From Histoplasma ohiense (Eukaryota; Ascomycota; Eurotiomycetes; Onygenales; Ajellomycetaceae): DNA of 64,000 nt. The stretch covers positions 6,262,001 to 6,326,000 of the forward strand of contig JAEVHH010000003.1 of NCBI GenBank assembly GCA_017607445.1, given 5' to 3'. Of this stretch, positions 24,240 to 36,915 are shown piece by piece (position 1 is the stretch's first letter; each line of letters starts with the position of its first letter). Made by a program: the position numbers and the translations under genes. The notes below the pieces were generated by a model, which was given only the letters and a program-made list of their open reading frames with translations, made no database searches and had not been told where the DNA came from.

Positions 24240-25570
24240 ATGGCTTACCAAAACCGCACCGCGTCTTCCTTCCAGCCGTGTGACTCTTATTTTGTGGAAT
24301 CGTTTGAACCAGAGTATCCCGGCCCCAGGCTAGGTCCAAAGGAGCATGCAAAATTGATCGCTCGTGAACGTCAATTTGCGATTGCTGATGAGTTGTCAAA
24401 GCAAGTTAGCGATGAATACCAAGATGATATTTTAGCACACATGCTCGAGATGGATGTTCGTCTCATGATACTCCTTTTGCTTATCCTCTCACCCCTTTAT
24501 CCCATGCTCTGGCTAACTGAGAATAGTCCTCGACTCTGCCGGATGTTGATTCGATCGATATCCAGACCGAGATCCAATGGTTCATGCGTCCCTATCTCCT
24601 CGACTTCCTCATAGAAGCACATACTGCCTTTCAACTCCTGCCGTCGACCCTATTTCTTACTGTGAACTTGTTAGATCGGTATTGTTCTAAACGTGTTGTT
24701 TACAAAAAACATTATCAGTTAGTTGGCTGTGCAGCCTTGCTCATTGCGGCAAAGTATGGCGATAAGAAGGATCGTGTCCCAACAGTTAAGGAGCTCAAAA
24801 CTATGTGCTGTTCTCAATATGACGACGACATGTTTGTTCAAATGGAATGGCATGTTCTCCAAACTTTAGGTTGGGCAATAGGCCATCCCACTGTTGACAG
24901 CTTCCTGCAGCTTGCAGTTGCGGACACTCCCTATGACCCAGAGGTGGAACATCTTTCTCTTTACATTTTGGAAATATCCCTATTCCATAGGGATTTTGTT
25001 TCGAAACTGTCGTCGGATCTCGCTCGGGCTTCGCTGGCTCTCGCTCGATGCGTTCTGAACCGTTCTCAATCCAGAAATGGGGACTGGGCTTCTCATTATG
25101 ATTCTCTAACACTAGTGAACTTGTCTCAGCACTTAGTCCAGCCATCGCAGGTTCTGTATAGGAAATATTTGTCCGCACGTTATTCACGGGTATCGAGACT
25201 TCTGGAGCAATTCCTTGCACACCAAGCCTCGATACCTAAGGCCTACACTCCACCAACCCCCGCCGCGGATACTCCTTCTGAACAGCTTAAACCGTACAAT
25301 GGAGAGATTGGGCTTGCTACACCCCAAAAGCCCCAGTATCCGCCGACAATGCCCAATGGATACTTGACTCCGCCTATCACTCCGGAAAACGAGGCCTTCG
25401 CTGGCGCCGGAAATCCCAACATTCCAAAATCAGTCCCGAGTGTTACCCCAACGCCGCCCTCCAGTGCCCAATTCCCGCAAGCTTATCATCGCCGTCCAGA
25501 TGAGAATGCCTACAGCCAACATGAGCACTTTGTTCAGCAGCCATCAGCAGGGTACAACGGAGTGTTTTGA
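24240..25570 (+). CDS. cln1: G1/S-type cyclin (Cln/Puc1-like)
   Basis: Two exons, 24240-24455 and 24527-25570, give 419 residues. The intron has an unusual donor, GTTCGT, and an AATAG acceptor, and keeps phase 0. The cyclin box spans about residues 75-215. It begins with WFMRPYLLDFLIEAH, corresponding to the MRxxLxDWLxEVH signature, and continues LFLTVNLLDRYCSKR and GCAALLIAAKY. The tail is rich in Pro, Ser and Thr with several TPP and SP sites, as expected for a cyclin whose turnover depends on phosphorylation. Family and architecture match the single Cln-type G1 cyclin of filamentous ascomycetes, which activates Cdk1/Cdc28 at Start and influences hyphal morphogenesis. The ATG is preceded by CAAT and gives a compact N-terminus; upstream in-frame codons lack an ATG. 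Identification as Cln rather than a Pcl cyclin is likely, not certain. Confidence 0.88.
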
Positions 25571-28025
25571 AAGGCTCAGATTTAGCTAACAGCGCAAAGC
25601 AACACCTTCTCTGTTCCTTTCGCTTTCAGGTGCGAGGTGATCCAGGCCCGGAAGCTTATCAAGCCTCAACAAATAAATTATACGTCAAACAACCTCGTCA
25701 TCCATAATATCACGTTCGATAATAACCATTATATTGATACGCGCCCCCCAACTATTTTGGGAGTACCTACATGCTATTGGGGATGCTCCCCATTTGGGCA
25801 TGTAGCAAATATCAGCCGGTATTAAAATCAGGCTTGAAAAAAAAAACGGCTAAAAAGCCTCACTTGTCCCGTATGTCGTGTATTTGAAATTTATTTTCCT
25901 CTTATTTTCTAATTCACATCTGTCTTTCCCCCTAACCGGATGGATGAAAACTTTTTCCAAATCTAGCATTTGCAAGCGCGAGTCGTTGCTAAATCGAAGA
26001 TGCCAAAATTTTCTTTTTTTATCTGTGTATCATTTTCCCCCCTGTTTTTTTATATCATTTTATTTCCTTTGTTAGTGAAGCGTTCCGCGAAATTCATCCA
26101 TCCATCCATCCATCATCATCGTCATTATCATCATCCTCATCATTTTTCCTCCCAGATCTCTCCCTCTCATCACCTACCGTTTCCCCCCTCTCCTGTACTC
26201 GTTCGGTTGTCTCTTTTTCTTCGCTCTATTTCTCATGCAACTGTGTAAACACGTCAGTATGTGTCTGTGCATTATTTCATCCTACCACCTTACCTCTATT
26301 CCCTCCCCCAACCTACTACCCACATTACCTACTCCCAAACCCCCTTTTTAATTTCTAATGTTTTGAATATTTTTATATACCCCCATTTGCAATAAGCAAA
26401 CCTGAAAACTTGTCCTGTAAAATCCCCTCCCCGACCTTGTCTTTATTTTCTCTTTCTCTCCTTTATATAACGGAAAGGGGAAGGGAAATTGGCTCTGGGG
26501 CAGGGGTGGTTAGGCACAAAAAAATATCCAAAACAATGGGCTCGGTCAACGCAAAGATGGCAGTGCGAAGATATTTCTCTTTTCCTTGTCTTTTTTTTTT
26601 CTCACAAAAAGATAAGACCGTGCAAAGACCATCCAATCCAATCCAATTAAGAATTTTTTTTTTTTTTTTTTTTCAAAAAGGAAAAAACTGAATAAAAAAA
26701 TTAAGTTGAAATTGGAAGTTAAGCAGAGGAGTTCCAGCGCCCTACCACCGCTGCTTAACGCTCGCTCAGAATTTCGTCTTCCGATAATAATTGACAAAAT
26801 AGTTATATGTTTCATTTGTCAGCTCTTCTTTTTCACTTCTTTCTTTCTTTATTTCTTTTTTTTTTTTTTTCACTTCGTTTCATTTCATTTCTTTCGCCCC
26901 TGCCCGGCTCTCAATTTACCCCCACCAGTCTTGTTTTATAAACAATTGTGTCCGCTCTGGTGCCAGAGCGGGAATGTGGAGACATAATCACCACATGTAT
27001 ATTTATTTACCCATTGTACTGTAGGTACATAGTGCATGTGCATGTACGCGACCTACCGTATATATGCTACCGTATATATGCATTTTGTTGAAGACTGATA
27101 GTTATAATAAGTAATCTGCGGCTCTTTGAAGAGAAGGGACGCTCAGCGAATAGGAGGGTTTTCTTCTTTTATATGGTCTTGGCGTTTTTCTCTTTCTTTC
27201 ACATGTTAAATAATGGGTGTACGGGGGTTTTCTACGATGTAGTCCAGAGAGGATGCCAGTATTATTAATAGTTAGTAATGGAGATGGAGCCGTTTGTTTA
27301 GCTATATAACCTATATATATGTGTGTGTGTGTTTGTGTGTGTATGCACAGGATGTAACCTCTCATCCCCCTTCTCCTCAAACATGCTAAACCTGTGCTTG
27401 ATACACGCCTGCACAACCCCTCAACGCCAAGGATATTCTGCTCGCCTCCAGTCCAGTCTTGGTGCCCTCTGAGGGGTGTGGAGGATCCAATGAATTTTCG
27501 TTGCCTTTGAGTGGCGAGTTACGAGCTATGATCTGATAATTTGTGAGCCTACCCTTGGCCTCTACCCAAGCGCGTGGCTCATGCAATTTCAGGCAAGGAT
27601 TGATACTTGCTTGAACGTAACTTCAGGCCTTTTTTTTTTTTTTTTAATTTTTTTTTCTCAAATGGAAGGCGGGTTTGTGTCCAGTTATCGAGAGCGTTGT
27701 TGTATAATAATGGAAAATAGAGAATGAAGGAAGTGTTGGTGGGCGGGAGATTTGGGTTGTGTGTGTCCTTCATGTGGGATCGCAGCACTGGCATGGTGGC
27801 TGCAGTGTTAAGTGTCATGTATTTTTCTAGCCATGTGAACACCAATGTAAGTAGTGTCACGGATGGAACACTGATGGCTATAAAGCCAGTCAATTATTTT
27901 CCTTTCCGTGTCGACTGCAATGATAGCTTGGCTATATATAGGAGGCCTTGAGAAAAAGTTTCTTGAAATACAAGTGCATTCGGTTCCGGTTGAAGATATG
28001 GGAGTCATTATCTACCTGTCTTCTA
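25571..28025. other. T-rich region downstream of the cyclin gene
   Basis: The first part is probably cyclin 3' untranslated sequence. Poly-T tracts occur at about 26655-26673, 26860-26870 and 27630-27655. An ATCC repeat lies near 26097-26115 and a GT repeat near 27320-27342. No gene is recognised; the open frames are homopolymer products rich in Phe or Lys. Confidence 0.55.
27053..27080. repeat. 14-bp tandem duplication
   Basis: Two perfect adjacent copies of CTACCGTATATATG. Its role is unknown. Confidence 0.9.
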
Positions 28026-28113
28026 TTAGGCCACTGGGACGAAAGAGCTCTATCACCACCATGGTGGTTTAGAGGGGGCGGGGGCGAATCACCCAATCCG
28101 ACATTCCCCCCCA
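28026..28113 (+). repeat. dispersed repeat, copy A
   Basis: The stretch beginning TTAGGCCACTGGG and continuing with AAAGAGCTCT, a CACCA/TGGTGG palindrome and a CGAATCACCCAATCC-like segment has a diverged partner at 50666-50748 in the same orientation. It ends in a purine-rich run (AAGGTGGGAG) directly followed by TGTTAC. That could be a polypurine tract next to an LTR start, so a degraded retrotransposon is possible. No LTR pair was identified. Confidence 0.55.
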
Positions 28114-30808
28114 AGGTGGGAGTGTTACAAAGCTGATATGACTAGAGTTATTATCCGACGAACTCGTTGGCATGAAGGAATGGTATTTATTCTACCATCA
28201 AGACATACACATACTATGCACGGCTTTGAATTCGTATCTTGGATTGGCCGTTTTCCATGCAGGCAACTCAGAGAAAAATCAGGTGCTGATCCCCGTTGCC
28301 ATTTGTCAAGAAAGACAGCAATTTCTTTCTATCTGGAAGCACACAGAGCCGACATAGTTACAACTATTATATCACGTCGCCCCCCTGCATGCGTAAGCTC
28401 CCTGACCCTGTTGTCTCAAATCTGACAATCGCTGATCCGCAGCCCAATCCTAAGCTGTCGTTCCGGGTAAACAAAAGGTCCAAGATCTTGATGGCCACGC
28501 CTGTCTATCTGGTGACCTATACCAGTATATGTCATATAGCAGACTACCCCTCCCTGCCCAGATATTTATGGCCGTCTCGTTGAACCTTCTGGCATCCTAT
28601 GCCACATGCAAGCCCCATATTTCCAGTGTGAGGTCACGGTGTGTGGATCCACCCCCTGAATCGATTCCAATGCCGCCAAATCGACGCCGGCTTCGCCAGG
28701 TCTGTGCATGACAGGGAGCGTTGACGGTGGCGTTTTTAGCGGTTTGTTGCCAAGGACGCCAAGAACGGCTGGGGAACGGCCAATGTTTGCTTTTGGCCAA
28801 GACCCGGTTATGTAATTATGTAATCAGCGGGGATAGTTAGGGGTTTTCCAAGGCCTGGCGGCCGATTGTTGGACGAAGAGTGTGGATCTAATGTGGGGAA
28901 ATTGCTCGGGATGTGGCCAAGCACTGGCAAGTAGAGCATAAAATGGCATGATTGGGATATCGACACTCTAGTTATGCAGATTCCTCGTTGGATGTCAGCT
29001 TAAAGGCCACAATGCTTGTCGGGCACCGGGATGGAGGTCTTGGCTAGATGGTGTCGAGATTTGTTGCCTGCTTTTATTATTCTTGAGACAAAAGCATCTA
29101 ATTTATCACCAGCATTCCTTTTGAACAGTGCTTGGTTTTCCAGCCTCCAGAAGGACAGTGCCAGGCCATAAATATTGGCAAACATCGGTCCTCATAGATA
29201 AGATTGCTGGTCAGGAATCATACCCCAATCCTCCGAAGAATCAGGAACCGCCGTAGTCTTCCTCCGTGCTCTGTGTATCTCCTCTCCATCTCGCACCTGC
29301 ATGTTTTGCAGCTGGCAAATGCGAAGGATTTCTGGCGGTGGGCTGTTACTCTCAACTCCGTCTGGAGTTACCTGGCTGATTTTCTGTGAATGGGCCTGTT
29401 CGCCGTACGCATCGCAATGTCGACAGTGTGAAGCTGCCAAACATCAGGTTGTGTTGTAACTTTGTACCCAGTATGTGACCGGCTGCGTGCTGATCGACGC
29501 TGGAACGAAACTTAATAGGCAAGCAGGAGGACACTAACCCTGCATAGCCCATACAGAAAGAAGTACATACATTATTATTTTTTGGTGTTGTTTGGTAAAC
29601 CTGCTGTCTCCTGCGTATGGCTCTTTGTAGAAGACTTTGTGAAAGAAGCTTGATATTCGTCATGCTCATATCGAAACGCCCTGCGGGCTCGTGTGAAGCA
29701 TGAGGGTGTTCTGTTCCTATGTGGTAAGATGGATCTGACGGTATCATATATCTAGCACCATTGTGTCTATTGTCTGGAAGGAGAGCTAGGAAGAGAATTT
29801 TCTGGCAACTTTGACCATGTATCTTCTTCTTCGTTTTGTGTCATTCTTGTTGCCAAGTCCCTGAATCGTATCCCGGACCTTGAGTTCATGTGGATCCCCT
29901 GGCTAGCTTCCCTTGTCAACCTTGGCAGGGCTAAAATAGCTGGATGTTTGGTTCCCAGTGTGACAACCGAGCTCTTGGTATTTCTTGTGGATCCCGTTCT
30001 TTTTTTTCGGTGACGAGGAGTTCTGATTTCCTTGAAGCATCGATGTCAGTAATAACTCCGTACAGACAGGCGGCGTATAATTTGAGGCCCAACACAACAA
30101 CGGCTGGCGGGAGGAGATTCATCTACGAATAGACAAAAGTTGACTTACACCGACTGGTAGAGTGAGCGTGTAAAAAGTTCCAGACTTTTTGATATATGCC
30201 CAAGTCTCGGTCCGCCTACATTGACACGGATGGCAGCATATCCACCCATGGATTCGGCTGACAATGTTCTGCCGATTTTAATATCGTGTTCTGGGCGGCG
30301 GAGCGTAAGCCATCCCCAACCCCTTGACGTGCTCTCTGTTGCGTCTGGCAGCATGGATGCGATTTGGGTAGTGGGCGGAGTTGTTTCCACTCCACGGGGT
30401 CTTGGGCAAGTTCCATCATTCATCGAATTTTTTCCTTCATTCCCTTTCTTTCTCTTCCCATGGTCGTCGTCTCTGTCTGTCTCTCGCTCTCTGGCTGGTT
30501 TGGCCGTGGTCAGAATCATTTTTATTCTGCCTCTCTCGTTAAAATAGCACACCTTATTTCGTAACTCATTGGTTGCATGGCACGGTTGGCAACAGTCAAT
30601 CTGTCAATCCATATTCCGATCCTTTACTCCCTTATATATTTCCTACTCTTCCCGTCTCACAACCGGAGTGGCTTATCAAACCTGATTGACACCTGCTGGG
30701 TTTGCAGGCGTTTTCATTCGTCATCTGGATGATTGCATCCCGCTCGACTTTTGCTGCGTTTTGAGTCCCTTTTTTTCTTTTGCCGCCTTTCTGCAGAGCT
30801 TCAAGTAA
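28114..30808. other. gene-poor region before the acyltransferase gene
   Basis: Only short open frames without motifs are present. The last few hundred bases should hold the acyltransferase promoter and leader, including a C/T-rich stretch at about 30420-30500. A poly-T run sits at 30000-30007. Nothing else was recognised. Confidence 0.5.
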
Positions 30809-32472
30809 ATGTTCGCTTCCTTCCCACTCCTGGCGGCTCCCTGGAGATCCGCTTGCTCCCTCTTCGAGGGCGGAAGCGACAATAATGGGCGGAGTGTGAA
30901 ATGGTTAGATGTGAGTTATCACTGTGTTATCACTTCCTTCAACGCCCAGTTTATCTTGGACCTCGGCGGTTACGTGAGGCGCAAACCCAACAAGACTTCA
31001 TTCGAGAATCACAAATTGTATTTCCTTTGCGATACTCCTTTACGTCTTGTCCTAGATATTGGCATTGACTAAACAAGTATCTGTCAATTTATCTATAGGG
31101 TTTGCGCGGGATCGCTTCCGTCCTCGTCATTCTCACCCACCTAGCCCGAGCCTGGGACTACGACCTATTCTCCCCGAATGGCAAGGATACACCCCCCCGA
31201 TTGCTCCAGCTCCCCATTCTGCGCATCCCCTGGCAGGGCAGAATTGGCGTCACTATCTTTGCCTTCCTGACCGGGTACGTCTGCGCCCTTAAGCCGTTGC
31301 AACTGTCCCGTGCGGGAAACTATACCGCAGCGTTCTCCTCCATTTCCAAGAGCGCATTCCGCCGCCCACCTCGTCTTATACTTCCTGCAACAATTGCCAT
31401 GGTTCTTGCCTGGGCCGTAGCGCAGCTGGGCGGTTTCACAGTTGGTAATAGGGCGGATTCGGATTGGATTCGGTTTGCGAGCCCTGTGGTGGAGGACTCG
31501 CTTTTAAAGGAAATCATGCGCCTGTTCCGCGTCTTCAGAAGCACTTGGACAAATGGACACATGGACTACGATGACCACCAGTGGGCACTGCTGCCACTGC
31601 TTAAGGGCTCCATGATTATTTATGTCGTGCTCTGTGGCACGATGTATATGCAGTACCGGTACCGGATGATGGTATACACCATTATGTTTATGTACTTCTG
31701 GCAGCATCCAGGGCCCGATACAGGTTAGTGTTTGAAATAACCACCTATGAATAAAATAAAACAAAAACAAAATAAAATCATCATTGATGCAGGCGTTTAA
31801 CACAAAACTTACTATATAGAAACCTTCGGCCAACAATTCTTCGTCGGCATGTTCCTCTCCGATCTCGCAAACGACCAGTCTTTCCAGATCTACGTCTCCA
31901 CCCTTACCTCTTACCGTCGCATCTTCAGCGTCACAATCGCAATCCTAGGCCTCTTCCTCGCCTCTTTCCCCGGCGAACACCCAGAATACGCAGACTGGTC
32001 TCAATTTCTTCTTCAAATTGGCAAAACCATTTTCCCCAGCGGTGTCAACCTCGGCAAACGCTTCTCCGCTCTAGGCCTCGATTTGATCGTCTTTGCCATC
32101 TTCCTGTCCCCAACCACCAAATCCATCCTCTCAAAACGCCTCTTCCTCTTCCTCGGCCGCAACAGCTTCGCTGTATACCTCTGCCACGGCACCCTCCTCC
32201 GCGTCGTCCTGACCTGGATGATCTATGGCATCTCCGGCCAGCCGTGGGAACCTACGAAGAATAAGGACGGTGAAGTCGTTCCGCCGCCCTGGTTGCCGCG
32301 CGGCGGTCCTGTCGTCTTTGCCATTGCGATCCCCATATGGATCTGCATTGTGTACTTCGTTGCGCATCTCTGGACGACGTACGTCGATGCATTCTGCGCA
32401 AGGCTTACACATAGGTTAGAGGCCCATGTCTTTGAACCGAACGAGAAAGAGCACGGTGGATTGCCGCGATGA
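30809..32472 (+). CDS. acyltransferase-3 family membrane protein
   Basis: Three exons, 30809-30910, 31099-31723 and 31820-32472, give 459 residues with consistent phases. The first junction yields KWLDGLRGIASVLVILTHLAR, the canonical N-terminal signature of acyltransferase-3 (pfam01757) proteins, with Arg37 and His48 as the likely catalytic residues. Several hydrophobic segments follow, such as LILPATIAMVLAWAVAQL, IFSVTIAILGLFLASF and VVFAIAIPIWICIVYFVAHLW, so it is a polytopic integral membrane protein. GRNSFAVYLCHG near the C-terminus is another typical family element. AT3 enzymes transfer acyl groups from a cytosolic donor to sugars, lipids or other acceptors; the fungal substrate is unknown. 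The first intron (188 bases) is long for this genome. No biosynthetic partners sit beside it. Confidence 0.9.
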
Positions 32473-34606
32473 CGAAATTTGGTTCGTTTTGAACCTTTTA
32501 CTCTTTTCCTTGATGGCAGATTCCCAGGTATATAATTGTACGGTACTTGCGCACACCGCTGGTCACATACATGTGGATGCCGAAGTGGACGGCCTGGGGA
32601 ATTTTATATTATTTCCACATTACAGTTTGTGCCACTCCAGGGGGTATTTTTTGCTCCCTTTTCTTTTAATCAGTCTTCTTTGTCAATATTAATTTCCGGC
32701 TTACTACATCCCTTTTGAATTTTTTTTTTCTCGTTTTCAACATGCATTTCCTTCCTTGTATACATACATATACCATACATTATTCCCCCGCTGGTGCGTC
32801 CAGCTCTGGTTTTTGATTTTTGATTACACACTCTTTTTATTCTTTTGCTTTTGATTGCTTCATTCATGACTGAAATGAATTTCAGCTCTAGACATCATAA
32901 TTTCGATCTTAAATCTTCTTTTTATACATCATCTTCACCATCAGAATTTTCAGGTTTAATTTCAATTCCATTCGTTTTATATCACAAATATCCCTGTGTA
33001 TTATTTTTGTTAATTTTTCATATCCTATTTTCCACCAGTTCCATGTATATATGTGATAGAAGTGCCTGTCCTATGAGGATGTGTTCTTCACAGCACTTCT
33101 ATTCCACTGTTTAGTTTGTTAATTTGGCCTCTGCCAACCCTGTTTATCCAAACAAACAATCAAACATATCCAATGCAGAAAAGAAAAGATGAGTAGTTCA
33201 GTGCATAGAAGAAGGAGGGGGAAAATAAGTCTGTCATTGTATTCCTCATTCAAGCTGGGTAGTTATACCAGAATCTGGCAGCTCTACATCTAGATTAGTG
33301 CAGAAGGCTCACTGCTCTATCCTCACTCCTTTCTCACCCCATCCTCACCTCTTCTTCACCCCTTGTAACATCCTCACCATCTGTCTTACCAGCCTCAATC
33401 ACCCTACCTCCCCACCAGTCACCCGCCTGCTTTAAAAACATCACCAACTCAGTCAAGTTTACACAATGGTCCAGCTGTTTCTGCCTTGGCAGCATATATG
33501 TGGCCTGATGCTCAAATCCAGAAAGTGTTTCCTCCCCCTTCAACTCATTCTTCCTCTTTTCCTTTCAATGTTATTAGATGTGTCACAGCAACTGCTTAAT
33601 ACAATTGTATTCTGTGTCTATCACTAGTGAAGAAAAGTCTTTATAAATTATGCCCCTCATATTTTTACCTTCTGATTTATGCAGAATCAGCATCATGCCA
33701 AAGAAAGTCAGTCTTGAGGAAAGGGAGTGAAGGGTCAATAAAGCAGGTTTTCACCCTGATAATTTTTCACACAATGTACTGTACAACCTGTGCTCAAGAA
33801 GTTAGTGGGCTGTACAGAGGGGGGGTGTAGAGAAATGTGGGATATTTGGAAGCAGTGCTCCGTAAGTTGAGTTTAGTTCTGTCAAATTATTCAGCCTCTA
33901 GCTAGTCTCTTGGCATCTTAGTCTCTTATCTATATTATCTCTATGGTTCAGCATACATTCGTTATATTCAATAGATACATATCAATAAGGTGTAAAAAGG
34001 GGCTTAGTAACTGCACGGCTGTAGACTAGTAGGAATAGGGTAGGTCGGTATAGTAGTAAGGGCTCAAGAGGTGTATACTCTGTACGATGAAGATGGAATT
34101 CGAAGACTAGACTCTCCATTGATAGCAAAAAAAAAAAAAGATCGCTGGGCCCAGGAAGAAGGGCCTGGAGACCAGCCATTGTATATAGCGAGGAGCCAGC
34201 GCTTCGCCGGCTACTTTGCCGGGACCGCGTCATTCCAAACTGGTTGAGTTCGCGATGTTGTTGACGTGGAACTTGGAACTTTTGAGGCCTCATACCCGAT
34301 CGGCACGGTGTTACAGTTAGTGGAATGCGTACTAGTAGTACTTTTCTCCCACTCTGACGAGTGTGGGAAACTGAAGAGAGAAGAAATAAACTGAGTTGGT
34401 TCAGTGTGGCATACCAACATACAAGCATCCTGTTCATAGCTGGGCTGATGGAGGGGAGGGAGACAAAAACTACAGAACCTCAATGCTTTTAGGTGTTTAT
34501 GTAGTCCTCCATGTTCTCTATATGTAGTTAAGATAGGTGGCTCAAGCAGGACATCTAGAATGAGTTGACGTAGCACTTGTCATTTCTGTGGACTACATTC
34601 GAGATA
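32473..34606. other. intergenic, AT-rich
   Basis: Acyltransferase 3' flank followed by about 2 kb of AT-rich sequence with poly-T and A-rich runs (poly-A at about 34126-34139). Open frames are short and without motifs. No gene is supported. Confidence 0.6.
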
Positions 34607-35442
34607 TCAGTTTACTTCAAGACCCCCCAAGCAGCCCCCCAGAAATTTGACAATCGTATCAACACCTTCTGGTTCCCTCACCCAATGCCCCTCATTGTCT
34701 GCCCCGGAATACTCCTCCCAATCGGCCTACATTCCCAACTCCTTGAGACTTCTATGTGCCTGCCGTCCCAATTCAACATCTATCCACGCATCATCGGTTC
34801 CATGCAGGAGTAGGACAGGCGTAGTAAGCATAGTTTCGATCTCCGCAGGGCTAGCCGGAGGTTCTTTGTATCCAAGTATATCTGGGAGAGACTTGGTTAT
34901 CATGATTTCCGGCTTTCCTGCTGTATCGACCTTTGGGGGTTGCAAATCTTGTATCTTGTTCGCGAATGGAAGCCACCCACACATTCCAAAGAAGCCCCCA
35001 ATCTTCCCCTTGGCTCGTCCCGGTGAGCACAGTAAGGCCCATAGACCTGTCGCCATGCCTTGGCTAATGCCACCAAGAACAACTTTTTCAGATTTTCCTC
35101 CAAGAAGATCAATTTCTCTTCTGAGAACATCCAAGATGAATGATACAGATTCTTTTAAGCCATCCAACTGAAGATCTTGCTGCTCACAAGGATTTGACAG
35201 AGAATATGCATCAAACCAAGCGGTCAAGTCCTCTTTAAACACAGAACTCCACCGATCTCGGGATGTTGGGAATACCCAGCGACAGCCGGGAAAATGGGCC
35301 TTGAGGTTCTTGCCCTCGAGGTCTTCGAGTCAAACAGGTCTTCGGCAAACTCGGCGCCATTGCTAGCACGTCCATGCAACAGGATGATGGTATATGAATG
35401 GGCCCTTTCCGGTTCGACGATATGAAGAGGGGGAAACGCCAT
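34607..35442 (-). pseudogene. acyl-protein thioesterase / phospholipase-carboxylesterase-like, disrupted
   Basis: An alpha/beta hydrolase of the APT/carboxylesterase-2 family. The start MAFPPLHIVEPE is followed by TIILLHGRASNGAEFAEDLF, containing the LHG oxyanion element. GGISQGMA carries the nucleophilic serine, HGTDDAWI the likely catalytic aspartate, and EGHW the histidine. Two lesions break it. Around 35316-35322 one base appears missing: the first part runs to DSKTS and homology then continues in another frame through HFPGCRWVFPTSRDRW. A TAG at 34727-34729 stands between the aspartate and histidine motifs, after which the same frame stays homologous to a TGA at 34607-34609. The full span of 836 bases is one short of a multiple of three, consistent with a single-base loss. 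Intact relatives depalmitoylate proteins or hydrolyse lysophospholipids. Confidence 0.85.
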
Positions 35443-36519
35443 TCCTCCACACTTTTTCAACGATGAGTCGCTGGGAGGAGGTCGAGTTTGAGGCGGAAAG
35501 CTGGATTAATAGTTGGTGGGCGAGGTACGTCAATCGAATGCAGGTGCCCTCATAGGTAGGTCTCGCAGCAGAGGCTGTAAACAGATGAACGAGAAGTGCA
35601 GGCCTGGTCTCGAAAAGAATTGTGTCTTGTCGTTAAGATTTAAGGGCAGCCTGCTCAATCGAAAATATGGCCTTCGCTCCTGAGAGAGCCTGCCAAACGG
35701 ATGATTGCTTTGCTTCACCTGTTTCTGCTCCAGGGGAACTAACTTCCAAACCCCTGACGTTTCCAATCGCATGAATGCAAAGCCAACCGACATCCCCTGG
35801 TCAAGAATATCAATGCACAATGCGGCGCTTAGCGGACAGAATGTATTAATAGGTCACTACAGGCTCCGATACCAATGGCAATGCTCATCGTCAGTTGGAA
35901 TCACAGCTTACGGCGCCAACGGGGCCCGAACTTGCTGAAGCCTGCTCCCCTCTCTAATGGAAGTCCAATCGGATGCCCCTGAACTGCTCTACTTCGTTGA
36001 AGCTCCATCCAAAGCAGTGCCGCCCCAGGCGTTTCAAACATGCTGCTTTCGGAATCGGACTTTGCATCCAATTTGGCAATCAGCTTGACTGTCCTGATCC
36101 TTTCTCCATCTTCAGCGCTTCCCAATTCTTGCACCTGGCATTGAGAATTTGGGACTCGTCGCACTGGATACACTCAGGTCTATATTAGGATGGAAGCAGC
36201 CCAAGATGTAGGCCATATCTTCCAGCAACTTCAATCTCTATCAGAAAAGCTACAACGGACTCGAACTCTTCCTTCTTCTATTATCTCAATCTACTGGCAG
36301 TGCTGGTGAGAAAATCTTGTTTGATTTGTCTGGCTATATCCTTGCCGTCTCTCCTGATGTAAGTCGACGGCGGCCCTCTCCACCTGTTTTATTCCCCCTT
36401 TAACGGGAAGTGCCCTATATTTCTTCCCTATCGTACCGTCAAGATGGAAATTCGATGGTGCTGTCGATTCGAACAACTCAGTGATCAAGATGCTAACTTG
36501 TCATATACGGCAGACTGTT
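35443..36519. other. intergenic with no clear gene
   Basis: A frame from the ATG at 36190 to about 36309 (MEAAQDVGHIFQQLQSLSEK at its start) looks protein-like and may belong to the decayed gene that follows. Otherwise no feature is supported. Confidence 0.4.
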
Positions 36520-36915
36520 ACAATGACAAACCGTTGCCGTCGCAATCTACAAACCTTTGGACACCCGTGACCCATGACACTGGGCATTCTGGTTGGAAGC
36601 CGCGAACGGGCTCTCAACTATCCTCCAGGTCGGCGATGACAAAGGGGGGGAGGGGTATTTTGTCGAGCAGCCGATCTATAAAGAACCACAGCGGTCGATT
36701 AGGCTCAAGGAGACCATTGTTTGCGGCACCATCCCAACCGAAAAAACGGACGAGGTAGTAAGCAAGATCCAAAGCCACCCGGTCGATAATCAAAGCACGA
36801 CATGGAATTGCTAATCGTGGATCATGGAAAATTTGGACGATCTTGAGATCGAGGGTTATATGCAGGTTTCACCAACGGCGAAAGCAAATCTCCAATCCAA
36901 GAGGCAGAACTGGCA
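36520..36915 (+). pseudogene. DUF6914-like fungal gene, disrupted
   Basis: A frame with strong coding character includes HWAFWLEAANGLSTILQVG, then YFVEQPIYKEPQRSIRLKET and, after IVCGTIP, TTWNC-stop-SWIMENLDDLEIEGYM. The order (HW near the start, a middle beta segment, then WxCxxW before a helical end) matches, from memory, the small fungal family labelled DUF6914, members of which have a WNCQDWV-like motif. A TGA at 36575-36577 lies just before HWAF, and a TAA at 36812-36814 occupies the Gln position of the WNCQxW motif. The upstream part is not recognisable. It is a dead or dying copy. The family has no known function. Confidence 0.55.

Noticed and set aside
27324..27342. GT repeat as a possible regulatory Z-DNA element
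   Set aside because: Too short and ordinary to support any functional claim.
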